Shown piece by piece: positions 1 through 10,500 of a DNA stretch of 64,000 nucleotides. Position numbers and translations under genes: made by a program. The stretch spans positions 9,727,259 through 9,791,258 of the forward strand of contig CM068553.1 of the NCBI GenBank assembly GCA_035048495.1, given 5' to 3'. The stretch is from Euptelea pleiosperma (taxonomy: Eukaryota; Streptophyta; Magnoliopsida; Ranunculales; Eupteleaceae). The first letter of the stretch is position 1. Each line of letters opens with the position of its first letter. The notes under the pieces were generated by a model, which had not been told where the DNA came from, ran no database searches, and saw nothing but the letters and a program-made list of their open reading frames with translations.

Positions 1-543
1 TTTATGTCCAAAATTTTAGGTCCTCGGAACCTGTTCCTAATTATATTCTCTTACAGATGCTCTATAATTACACTCCTATTAATCTATTCTGGTGGAGTTA
101 TCCTTGCAACCAAACACCCATTTAAAACACGTTTTTCTCTAATCAGTAAGCCCGGCTAAGAACGTATCTATCTGTAGAAGCTACACTTTAAAAGTTTGGA
201 TGATTTTATTTTATTTTTTTCTGTAACTACAATTTTAGAATCGAAGTAGGGGTGTCAACAGTCGGTTCCAGTTCTGTGTATCAGAAATCATTGTGCCAAG
301 AACCTATTATATAAGATGGTTTTGGGTCCCATTGGTTCAGGTTCCAGTCCTGAAACAGGTGGCCCCAGAACTGGAACCGACAAATACCCGGCTTCCCATT
401 GGGTATTGAGTACTTGTTTGACATACAAAATGTTTAGTACAATTATATCGATTGGTTCCGTGTACTCGATTACATTTTGGACCGAAAACCAGACCCTAGT
501 ATTACTATACATTGGTTCCTTGTTCTTGGTCTATATTGGCTCC
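1..543. other. Left-edge intergenic DNA, repeat-derived
   Basis: No coding potential is recognised. Positions 61-120 end with a GCAACCAAACACCCA-type sequence that resembles one terminus of a MITE group seen again near 53.2-53.4 kb. At 247-258 the sequence TAGGGGTGTCAA looks like the start of a hAT-type MITE, followed by repeated GGTTCCAGT-type words up to about 540. I did not find the matching right terminus, so this is only a likely repeat fragment. Confidence 0.4.
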
Positions 544-918
544 AATTCTAGAGTAAAACTTCGGTCACAGTGCGTTGGGACCGAAGCCGATAACAACCCA
601 CATTACGAGCCACGTAGCACACTCTTGGTGGATTCTGATCGTATGGATGTTTGGCCAGTCACTAGGTGGATCTACAAACCAAAAATAAACCTGGTCAGTG
701 ATTTTTAAGTGTTGGATTGAAGTTATTTTCATGGGTTAATTTTAACAATAGGAATTTGAGCATTATTTGGGTGCACCGTGCACTGATCTAAATGTTGTAA
801 ATCACTAATCAGGACGATTTTTGGTTTGCACTTGCAGGTACAGGCAGCGCCCTCTAATAGTGTGCCATGTGGCTCGTAGTGTGAGTTGTGACCGAAGTTT
901 TACTCCCAATTCTAGTAC
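544..918. repeat. Foldback element, family FB-1 (copy 1)
   Basis: The two ends are inverted copies of each other. The left arm (544-665) carries GTAAAACTTCGGTCACA, then CACGTAGCACACTC and CGTATGGATGTTTGGCC. The right arm (about 825-918) carries the reverse complement, including GTGTGCCATGTGGCTCGTAG and GACCGAAGTTTTAC. The centre has the family hallmark of CAAACCAAAAAT followed by GATTTTTGGTTTG. The same body recurs at 1069, 3645, 15616, 45880, 46790, 47100 and 47630. No transposase is present, so the copy is non-autonomous. Confidence 0.75.
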
Positions 919-1068
919 GGAACCAGTAGTACTAGAACTGGGATAATTGGGATTTGGGACCAGGGGTAATCTCCTTAATGAAATAAACAAAGGCAAACAA
1001 GTCATTTCATGCCTGATTATTAGTCAAACAAAGACTCTCCACAAGGACAAACAAGGAAGAAGAACATC

Positions 1069-1382
1069 TTCCCCAAGGAGTAGAACTTTGCTGACTGTCG
1101 GCCAGCAAATTTATTCTTAGAGATTTCTGACCGTGTAGTGATTTCTAAGCGTTGGATTGGAGTCGTTTTCATGGGTTCATTTTTAACCATGGAATTTGAG
1201 CATTATTGACCATTTATTTGAGTACAAAAATCCAAACGTTTGAAATCATTAATCAGGCTGATTTTTGGTCCGTACGTGCACCTAGGAATTGGTGAACCAT
1301 CCATACGGTCAGCATCCTCTAAGAATGTGCCACGTGTCTTATATTGTTGACGGTCAGCAAAGTTCTACTCTTCCCCAAGGAT
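1069..1382. repeat. Foldback element, family FB-1 (copy 2, left arm shortened)
   Basis: The left end CCCCAAGGAGTAGAACTTTGC (1074 on) is the inverted counterpart of the right end GCAAAGTTCTACTCTTCCCC. The body (GTGATTTCTAAGCGTTGGATTGG, then GAAATCATTAATCAGGCTG) matches the other FB-1 copies. The left arm lacks the GTATGGATGTTTGGCC block that is still present in the right arm, so an internal deletion of the left arm is likely. Confidence 0.7.
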
Positions 1383-2541
1383 GGGTTGATATTTTTGTAT
1401 ACATTAGTGGCCCCAAGGCCCCCAACCATGTGGGTCTCGGACATACTTTTGTTAGATTCTGGAGATGGGAGAGAATTGTAATTTGAATTCAAAATAAGGG
1501 TATTAAGGTAAAAACAAGCCCTAATTTCAAATCTTCTTAAAAAGGCAAATACTCTTTTTGGCGCCTTCGGGTATTTTAATATGTAAGCAGCAGAACCCAA
1601 CCCCAAGGGCTCCGTCTTTTCTCGCTTTTCCTGTTTTGCATGCAAACTTTGGTTCCAAACCTAATCATCACTTTGAAAGCCACCATAATTTAATCTCCCT
1701 ATTATTTCCCAATATACCCTTCCCTTCACACTCTCACTGGGCATTTTTTACTATAATGCCCCTGCTTAAAGGTGATAGGCTTAGATGTCTGGGGTTAGTG
1801 ATGCAATTGAGTGATGAATCAACAGTAATTGTATGGCCTAAAGGAAACCCAACTCAAAAAACTTAATTAGGGTAAGTATGAGGAAAACCTAAGTTTGTAA
1901 TCTTCAATGAACCCTAATCGCATGGGCGTGTCAAGTGGCACGATGATGTCAATCCGACATTGATTCTGATAGCTGGGATAAGGTGTATGATGGTGTCAAT
2001 CGACATTGACTCTGATTGTTCGATTGGTCGGACAACTCTTAGATTATGTACTCCTTTTAGATTGCAAGGTAAAAAAACAGCATGAGAATTACTATTTTTA
2101 TAGCACATTTTACTTTTCTCGAGCACCAATGGAAATATCAAATATATACTCGAGAACTGTAAAATGCCGTGAAAACAATACTGGAGCTATGGAAGAAGTA
2201 AAATGTGGTTTGAAAATAATAATTTCTAAAATTATCGTATTTTAATTCCTTTTGACTATACCTATGAAATAGGAAGTCCGTGGATTGAATGGTCCTGATC
2301 AATAAATATTGAACCATGCGCTTGCCATTTTCTAAGATCAAGGGTTCAAGACGATGAGAACTCATTTTTATCGTATATTTCCTAAATTAATCACTACGAA
2401 TGTACTCTAAGCTTAATGGTCAAACAAATAGCTAGGAATCTATTTGTTAAAAGAGATTTGCTGTCTTGTGGCATGATTTCTAATCAGATCCTTAAGCTAT
2501 GGTTTCGAATTTAGGGTGTAAATTCGCATGATTTACGTATA
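1383..2541. other. Intergenic stretch with one imperfect foldback
   Basis: No gene is seen. Between about 2088 and 2228, an arm with GCACATTTTACTTTTC is mirrored by GAAGTAAAATGTGG, which gives a roughly 140-bp imperfect inverted repeat. The pattern resembles the MITE at 46626-46760. The rest is AT-rich DNA with no recognisable signal. Confidence 0.45.
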
Positions 2542-2685
2542 CTAGTAGGTGGCCTGTGCCCACGGCACTCTCCGACAAAAGCGTTTGCCAAAATCCACTA
2601 TCCATTTGTGGTGATAAGATCTCGGCCATCCTTTGTGAAGCTGATAAGAGCGGGGATAAGTGACTTTTCTGTTTTGTTATATAGA
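2542..2685 (-). mobile_element. Best-preserved unit of the Helitron-like array
   Basis: This 144-bp unit is flanked by host A (2541) and T (2686). On the minus strand it starts TCTATATAACAAAAC and ends in CTAG after the palindromic GTGCCGTGGGCAC. It is the only array unit with both canonical ends. It is far shorter than typical non-autonomous Helitrons, so the assignment rests on the termini alone. Confidence 0.5.
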
Positions 2686-3586
2686 TGTATAGTGGGTGGC
2701 TAGTGCCCTCGGCACTTCCCTACAAAGCATTTCCCAAAATTGGGTGTGAGTGGTTGAGGTCCATAGTTCGGCTATCTTTTGTATAAGTGTGGAGACAATT
2801 TCCCTGTTAAATTAATCCAACCGTCTAAATTTTATTTTATGTAAGGGTTGATATGGGCCATTTATAACGACTGTTATAACGGATTGTAACCAAATAAGGA
2901 GAAATGGAAAAATAACAAAAAATAATGATGTTGAAATTCAAATTTTGAATAAATTAAGGTCAAATGAGGTGGATTGAGTGGCTGAAATCTAACCATCCAC
3001 ATTAGATCGATGGATTTGATCTCAACCACTCTTTATCTAACTGTCCACATTAGATGGATGGATAAGATAAGAGAATACAACTGAGTTGTCTTGTTATGTG
3101 CGTGGGTGGCCTGTCCTCGCGGCACTTTTCGACAAAGTGTTTTGTCAAAATTGGGTGGGAGTTAATCTCAACCATCGATATGAAGCATAGTGGTTCTCAA
3201 CCACTCATTATTGAAGCAATATAAGATAAGATGGGGTATAAGAAAACTAGTCACTTGTTATATTGATAGTAGGTGGTGGCCTATGCCCACAACACTCCCA
3301 ACAAAGCATTTGCCCAAATTGGGTGAGTGGCTGAGATCCACCGTCCAATTGCGGATAAGGTCTCAGCCATCTATATATGAAGCCTATAAGAGGGGGAGAC
3401 AACTGAGCTGATTTGTTATATAGATAGTGGGTGGCCGGGCACTCTCCAACAAAGAGTTTGCCAAAATCGGTTGTGAGTAGCTAAGATCCACCGGCTATTT
3501 GGGGGATAAGATCTCAGCCCTTCTTTGTTGAAAAAGATAAGAGGGGCTATAAGTGGGGAGACAACTTCCCTGTTTTGTTATATAGA
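2542..3586 (-). repeat. Array of about five short Helitron-like units
   Basis: Five related units of about 130-165 bp lie head to tail: about 2542-2685, 2688-2815, 3101-3266, 3268-3424 and 3426-3586. Each begins on the + strand with a TAGTGGGTGGCC-like word and a GTGCCCACGGCAC-type short palindrome. Most end in TGTTTTGTTATATAGA followed by T. Read on the minus strand this gives a 5' TC start (TCTATATAACAAAACAG) and, in the first unit, a 3' CTAG end about ten bases past a short hairpin, flanked by A and T. These are the hallmarks of Helitrons. No Rep/helicase sequence is present. Tandem MITEs are the alternative reading. Confidence 0.6.
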
Positions 3587-3644
3587 TTATACACACGAAA
3601 AATATTTTTACTTACATTTAAATTTTGCCAAATTTTCCCCACAG

Positions 3645-4010
3645 ATTTTTGGAGCAAAACTTTGACGACAGGTCTGTCATTGAGGCCGATGACAGGATGC
3701 TTTTGAGTCATGTGGCACATTATTACAGGAATCTGACCGTTTGGATGTTTTTCCAATCCCTAGGTGGACCGGCAAACCAAAAATCAGCTTGATTAATGAT
3801 TTCAAACCTTTGGATCTTTGCATCTCAAATTCAAACGGTTAAAATCAATCCATGAAAATAATTCCAATCCAACGCCTAGATATCACTAATCGGACTGATG
3901 TTTTGTTTGTGGGCCCACTTAAGGATTGGACAAACATCCATACGGTCAGAGTCCTCTAAGAGTGCGACACGTGGCTCATATTGTTCCTCTGTCATCAAAG
4001 TTTTCCTCGC
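3645..4010. repeat. Foldback element, family FB-1 (copy 3)
   Basis: The left arm contains CATGTGGCACATTATTACAGG, CTGACCGT and TGGATGTTT, then CTAGGTGGACC. The right arm has GGACAAACATCCATACGGTCAGAGTCCTCTAAGAGTG in inverted orientation, then GACACGTGGC. The CAAACCAAAAATCAGC core matches the other copies. It ends about 250 bp upstream of the transcribed leader of the kinesin gene, so it lies in its proximal promoter region. Confidence 0.7.
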
Positions 4011-4259
4011 ATTTTTGCTGTATGCAAATTACTATGGTTATGAGTTGACTGGACAGTGATTAAGAGATAGGGGTAGTTCTGGCTTTTAACGATCCGCACT
4101 CGTCCACTAATGCACTACGCGACCGGTCGGCGTAATTTAAGATCGTCACGAGGGCGGTTGTAATTAAATTTATCAAATAAGAAAGGGTGTTCTCGTAATT
4201 TAACTTAAAGGGTAGAAAAAAAAAGTAGAGAAAAGCGGGACCCACCAAGCTGCGACCAT

Positions 4260-4505
4260 CTCTGTATCATCACCACCCCCCCCCCTCTCTCTCCGCACAG
4301 TAGTGGGCCACTCTCTCTGTTTCTCTCTCTCTCTTACGTGCTTTCAAAAACTGCTCTGATCTCTCTCTCTTAAATCAAAACCAACACGAAAACCCCAATC
4401 TTTTGCTTCTCTTCTACCTTCATATCTTCTCTTTTCCAAACCAGGGTTCCGAGATTTCTGAATTTCTTTACTCGTTAATGGGGAGAAGCTCTTGAAGTTC
4501 AAATC
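4260..4505 (+). promoter_or_regulatory. Pyrimidine-rich probable 5' leader of the kinesin gene
   Basis: The stretch just before the start codon is rich in C and CT runs (4275-4300, 4310-4335, 4360-4372), as is common in plant 5' UTRs. An in-frame TAA at 4476-4478 precedes the ATG, so the coding region cannot extend further upstream in this exon. No convincing TATA box is visible and the transcription start cannot be fixed from sequence alone. Confidence 0.45.
4478..4495 (+). CDS. Upstream ORF of five codons in the kinesin leader
   Basis: An ATG at 4478 opens a five-codon frame (MGRSS) ending with TGA at 4493-4495. It overlaps the in-frame TAA at 4476 by one base and stops ten bases before the main start codon. 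If the leader is transcribed through this point, ribosomes would meet this ATG first. Whether it affects translation is unknown. Its context (TTAATGG) is fair. Confidence 0.35.
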   Translation: MGRSS

Positions 4506-7500
4506 ATGGCTTCTGGTGGTTACAGAAACGGCGGTCTGAAGGGGACTATGAAGGTCGAGAGACCTCTCTCTGTAAATTCGAACATTAAGTCTTCTAACAT
4601 CAAATCCAAGCCCTCCCTGACTTCTGCATCTGGTCTTCGCCGAAGCAGCCCTGGATCTCTTGTAGGCTCCGCTGGTACATTAAAGGACGATGCCGGTGGT
4701 CAGTTCTCACTTCTCACCCTTTTCTCTTCTTCTGTTTTTAGATTGATATGTAGATTTTAGTTTGGGAGTTTGAGATTGCTGCATTTTCTGATTGAGGCCA
4801 CTGAGATCTGTTTGGAGCTCTTGGTTTGTGATTTCTGAGACTTGATTTTGTTTGTTTTTAGTTTTTAGTTTAGATTTGTTGATGAACGCGGTTTCTCTTG
4901 CGTTTGGTGCAGAAAAATGTGATTAGATTGAAATGGAAATGGGAAAAGTAGGTTTTTTTTTAGTTTTTGGTGATGTTGGAGTTTGAAGTCTTGCTCATCT
5001 CTTAGTATCTCTATGTTGTATTGTAGATGCCGAGGGTCACCGCAACTTATTTGTGTAGAACAGTTATTAAGTTCGTTGAAGGCTGAACACCCTGGAGTAC
5101 TTTCTGAAACCTTGGGTTTTAGTTGGAGATTCCTATTTTATGTGTAATTCAGTCGTGTTATCTTTCTTTAGCCTTTGTTGCACTAGTTGCAAAGATGCAC
5201 ATTTTGGCTTATGCTTTGAGTGCGGCATGGGTGAAAGCCCTCTGTGTGTTGTAGAGAAAAAACTGTACTGGTAGAGAGGCGGGGCTGGTTCCTTGTAGTC
5301 CTGGTTAGGCAACCAGTTCAAAGCCTCTGATTTAGGTTCTTATGGAGGGTTTAGTGAGAAGGTCGTTGAATTAGGTTTCCTAATTAGGAATTGCACGCTC
5401 TCTGGCTAGGCTTTGATTGGAGAAATTTCCCAATTGCAAATTTACTACAGGAAGAAATTGAATTGATTGACATCCCTGTTACTGTTCATGGTTTGGTTGT
5501 GAAGTGTTGGGCCTATGTACTTTATTATAGTTTTTAGCTAATTAGTTATTATATAGTGTTATGTGTTTGCTTGAAATTGTTTATGATAGTCTGTGCACAT
5601 TTTATTTAATGGAGTCGAGGAAGCATAACTTCATGTCTTAGCGTCCATTTTTAAGTGATCCAAACATTTTGAAGTTTATTTATTTATTAATTTCAACACT
5701 TCTTAATAAGTTTTACTAGATTCCACATCAAAAAGTAGTGCAAAGTTTGCCGACAGGATTAGAGATAAGAATTTGTTCACAAAACTCCATTTTCAGCTGT
5801 AGTAGGGGTATTTTGTGTGTATAATTTGTCAAGAACCTCTAATATTTTCTATTTTGCGTTTGGTTTAAAGTATGTTTTGATGATTTGCTTTTTCGGCACT
5901 TATGATGGTTTTATCTTTCATAGGAACCTGATTAGTTATTTTAGAAGTGGGAAAGTCAAGTATGCAGGGATAGCCTTCTCCTAACTATAAATATAGGCTT
6001 TTAGTAAAAAAATGACTTTTGATCAATGGATAATTAAAGAACAGATTGGAAGCTATCTTTATGTTTTGTTTGATATTGTAGAATCCCTGATTGATTTTCT
6101 CCTGTATTATTTGGTACTAGTAGGTCCATGCAAAAAGGGCTGCAATGATTCCAGATACCGTATTGCGAAGAGAGCAAAGTTCTTGACATATTTTGACATC
6201 ACCAACAAAGTAGAGTTTAATCGAGGATAAGCTAGTACTTATCAAAAATAATAATTCAACTTATCAAAAGAAAAAATGGAGGACAAGCTAGTTTCTCCAA
6301 TCACATATTTTTCTTTGGACGATCTTATTCAAAGGATGGCAGCAAGACCAATCCAAATTAGGTGTTGATGACTGGAGATTTTATGGTTTGCCTTGGGAGA
6401 CAAAGGCCAAGGCTGTGGACATTACAATGGATGATCTCATTCAAAGGATGGCTCCACTATGAGTTTTCATTGCTACAATTCCTCATCTAATGGATCTAGA
6501 TTTGGAATATATACATTACACAAAGACAAGTTTCAATTTTGCATTGTAGAAGCGTGTATCCATGATTGATTAGGTCCAGTGTTACCTGGTTTCTTCAGAT
6601 ACCCCCATATCAGCCTTGTAAGAGCAACTTGACATGAGTTAGTTCATGAATATTTTATTATAAAATTTAAGGGCTTTTTGTTACGCCCTCTTGATAAATC
6701 TTCTATATTGGTGAAACCCCTGAGCTTTCATTATTTTGCTCTTGCCCACTTGATATTTTTTCACTGTCATTGACTGGGCTAGAAACCTTAACCCCGTTAC
6801 CCGAAAATTGAATGGACAAATAGAACCAAAAATAGTCTTCGATTTTCGGGTGATGGCGTTAATGTTTCTTACTCGGTCAATAACGGTAAAAAAAGTCAGG
6901 GCCAAGACCAAAAAAATTAAAATTTAGGTGTTTTTACTAATATAGAAGATTTATCAGGGGGATATTACAAAAAAACCCTACAATTTATTTAAAAATTTGA
7001 AATGGAGAACAATTACAAAAACGTAATAGAAAAATCATTAATACTTTTAGTTGCATACAGTTGTGCCTTAGTTCCCAGAGATTTAGGGGTCAAACAAGTC
7101 CAAAACCTGAACACATACCCATAATTAACACTCGTACCTGCACCTGGGTAACATAGATTTGGACTTTATAAAGAATGATGGTCCATAACGGAGGGCAATA
7201 TACTCATTCTTGAGGACGTTCATGCTTGTAAGATTTTTAAGCAGGCTATTGCGTGAGACATCCCGATCTTTTTTTTCTCCATTCTATGCATCTTTGTTTG
7301 ATGTTAGGTACATGAAATTGTTAAATTGAAGGTTTAGATGGGAGTCAATTATGCATAAGGGGTAGCTAGGTTGTTTGAGCTTAGGGGAGGTTTTCTCGAC
7401 CTCCCGTTTGATCGTTAGTGCTGTACCTTTGTGTGTTTTTATAAATAATACTTTACCTTATAAAAAAAAAATTGAAGGTCTGGGGATTTGGATTTTGAAC

Positions 7501-10500
7501 TTGGGGGGAGTGTACATCCATCGAGTCAAGTCATTTAATGCCTGGGACTTGAACCTAAGTTTCGTGGCGGTAGGCAGGGAGGTAACATACCATTGTCCTA
7601 AGACTAAAAGCTGGCATAAATATTGTAGTCTTGAGGATGAAAGAAGGGTACAAAAACGAAGAAAAATTCATCCGTTGAAGGATAATTTCTAGAGTGTTTA
7701 TTCTCTCTGACAGGGGAAGAATGATGTAGAAGGAAGTAGGAACCATACTTTCATTTGAGGTTCTGTTTTAAGTTCGTCCCTGAACCTATTTGTTGGGATT
7801 TTTGATCGTTATTTGTACTAATTTTGGAAAGTTCTACTGTTACGGGTCTTAGAAAGTAGTCTAGATTTAAGTTATGGGATTAATAGTGTGAGAATTTGGT
7901 CCTAAACTCTCTAATTTTGGGCATATGACTTACTGGATTTTTTGATATTTTCTAGACTTTGAGTTAGACTGCACTTTTATGCTTTTGGATACTATGGATT
8001 TTAATCTATGTAGCAATGACGTGGTCACGCGTGTTAGTATCCGATACAAATACAAGGTGTCTGACACGATGCCTTTAAGAAGCCTGATACACAAACCTGT
8101 CCGTACACGTGTTATACTATAATATTTTCATTACATTTAAATCAAAAGTTTTTTTTTTAAATAAGAGAAGAAGGATATTAAAAGTTAAAAAAAAAAAAGT
8201 AAAAGAAAACATTTCTATACACCTTTGAGCTATCCAATATTAAATATCAGTAGATTTATAAGAGGGAAGTCTGTTGAACAGCTGTAGCGGTATTTAATAA
8301 CTTAACAAAGTATTGTATGGAGGATGGAACACACCCTCCCTCTTTTAGAAATAATTTATTTAATTAAATAATCATTAAAATTAAGCGTGACACTGCTGTA
8401 CGTGTGTCGGGATGCATTGACATGGGTGTTTGTGTGTTGATGTGTCCGACACGGCAAAAAAGCCTGAAAGGTGTCGTGTCCTTGTTACATAGCTCTTAAT
8501 CGAAATAGAAATAGAGTATTTAGGTTTATTGTAGCTATATGGTAAATAAAGTATTAAGACTCATTTTTTCTGGGAAACTAATGTAGTTCTTTTAGAATTA
8601 GGTAAGTAAAGTTAGTATAGATAGTTGTTGCTTATGTATACATGTAAGTGGTGTGTGAAGATGACTTCTATTTTGCTTTGTTCTTTTATTTTTTGTTTTT
8701 GTTTTTCTTTTTGGATAAGCAACAGATTGAGACTTTTGAAGTTTTGATTATTACATAGTAATGAAGAATGTTTTGGAAGCTGATCTAACATTTTTGTATT
8801 TGCTAACGATCAATCACTAATTGAGTTTTCTAGCTTATATGCTGTATTTTAGACCTTGAAGAATATTATAATATTTTTTTAAAGAATGCAATAATATTTA
8901 TTGTTCACTTTATGGAAATTGGCATTTCTTTTTAAAATTTTCCCTATGAGATTTCTTCGTTGTTGTAGTATTTCTTTCTCTGCTGCGCTCTGTGTATTGG
9001 ATTCATGCTATTTATATTTTCTGCATCTGTGATGGCTTTTGAGTTCTGACTTATTCCTGTTGCTTAAATGTTTGGGACAGTTCCGGGAAGAGTTCGAGTG
9101 GCTGTAAGATTGCGGCCCCGGAATGCGGAGGAGTTGGTGGCAGATGCAGATTTTGCTGATTGTGTTGAATTGCAACCCGAGGTTTTTTCGATAACACTGT
9201 TCTCACTCTTTGTACTTTCTACATTCAATATCAAAAGCTACTTATTATTTTTTCTATTTTATTTTTTGTGTTCGACATAGAGATATTATTTTATGAAGGC
9301 TTGCTATTGAGTCATGGTAATTCATGGTTTACTTGCTCTACCTCAGCTTAAAAGGTTGAAGCTTCGCAAAAACAATTGGGACTCAGACACCTATGAATTT
9401 GATGAAGTTCTCACTGAATTTGCGTCACAAAAGCGTGTCTACGAAGTTGTGGCAAAACCTGTTGTGGAGGTGCGTGTACATACATTGGTTTGTGTGATTC
9501 TCTTAAAGGCATAACTAGTGTGTCGATAAATTTTTTAGATCGACACATGTTGGGCTTCTCCACTTTAGCTCTATAATTGTGTGTCTGTATCATTGGTATT
9601 ATGCTAGTCTCCAAAGCTTAAAAGAAAGGTTCTTCAACCAATCCTTTGCTTGTCCTGCCAAGGGTAATTAGTGAAGCCCAATGCTATGAGCCGAACCTTG
9701 CTAGATTAGAGCTTCATAACAATAGATTTGTTATCTATACTTGGTGGATCTGTTTAATATTCTTGAGAAATTTGTGAATCTGTACTCATCAATATTTTTT
9801 TGAATCTGTTATCTAAATTTGTGAATCAAACCCCCTCCAAACAAAAAGAAAAAGATAAAAAAAGAAAAAGAGAACTATGAATCAATCTTAATGTAGACTC
9901 AATTAGTTATAACAAACTGATGAATAAACATCTTTGAGTTAATGATATCTCTTGTTTTTCATTCCCATTCCCATGGGATGAATACTGTGGATACTATGGG
10001 GACGCTTACCTAGCCAATGCTTAAATCCGGCTCTACTCACCGGTTCACCCAACATTACCCACTTGTTCAACTGTTGTTGAGCAGTCAGTAACTCGTGTGG
10101 TATTTGAAATGTCTTCCTAGTTATGGTTTAAGATTTCAGAATGTTTTGTTTCGTAATGTTTCGGTTTGTTTCGCCGAGGCAAACTGAGACATTACAATAC
10201 ATTCCAAAAAAAGAAACAAATAAAAGAAAAATATGATTTCATGCTTTTGGGAATTTTCGTAATGTTTTGGAAATTTCGCTGTTTCACCATTTTTCAATGT
10301 TTCGTTTTGTTTTGTAGTTTGTCAGTTTTTCACTTGATTGAGACATTCTTCCGAAAAGAAATTTTAAACCTTGGTTATATCGCGAATCCTTTAGATAAAC
10401 CTATGAAAGAATTAGAAGGACTATTATTCTGCAATGTGTGATTTGAAATTGTGATTTATAGATTCGGAATGAGAAACTGTCATCCAATTCAATCTGGTTG

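Larger units (their letters stand above)
4699..9080 (+). other. Intron 1 (4.4 kb) with repeat insertions
   Basis: This intron joins the N-terminal tail exon to the motor. It holds a Mutator-like MITE (about 6671-6978), a LINE tail (about 7371-7472) and a TIR element (8006-8492). The remainder is AT-rich with no coding signal I recognise. Open frames within it, such as 6012-6230 and 7375-7692, show no family motif. Confidence 0.8.

Noticed and set aside
316..708. 130-codon plus-strand frame at the left edge
   Set aside because: It crosses the left arm of a foldback element and repeated GGTTCCAGT words. No domain or codon bias supports a gene.
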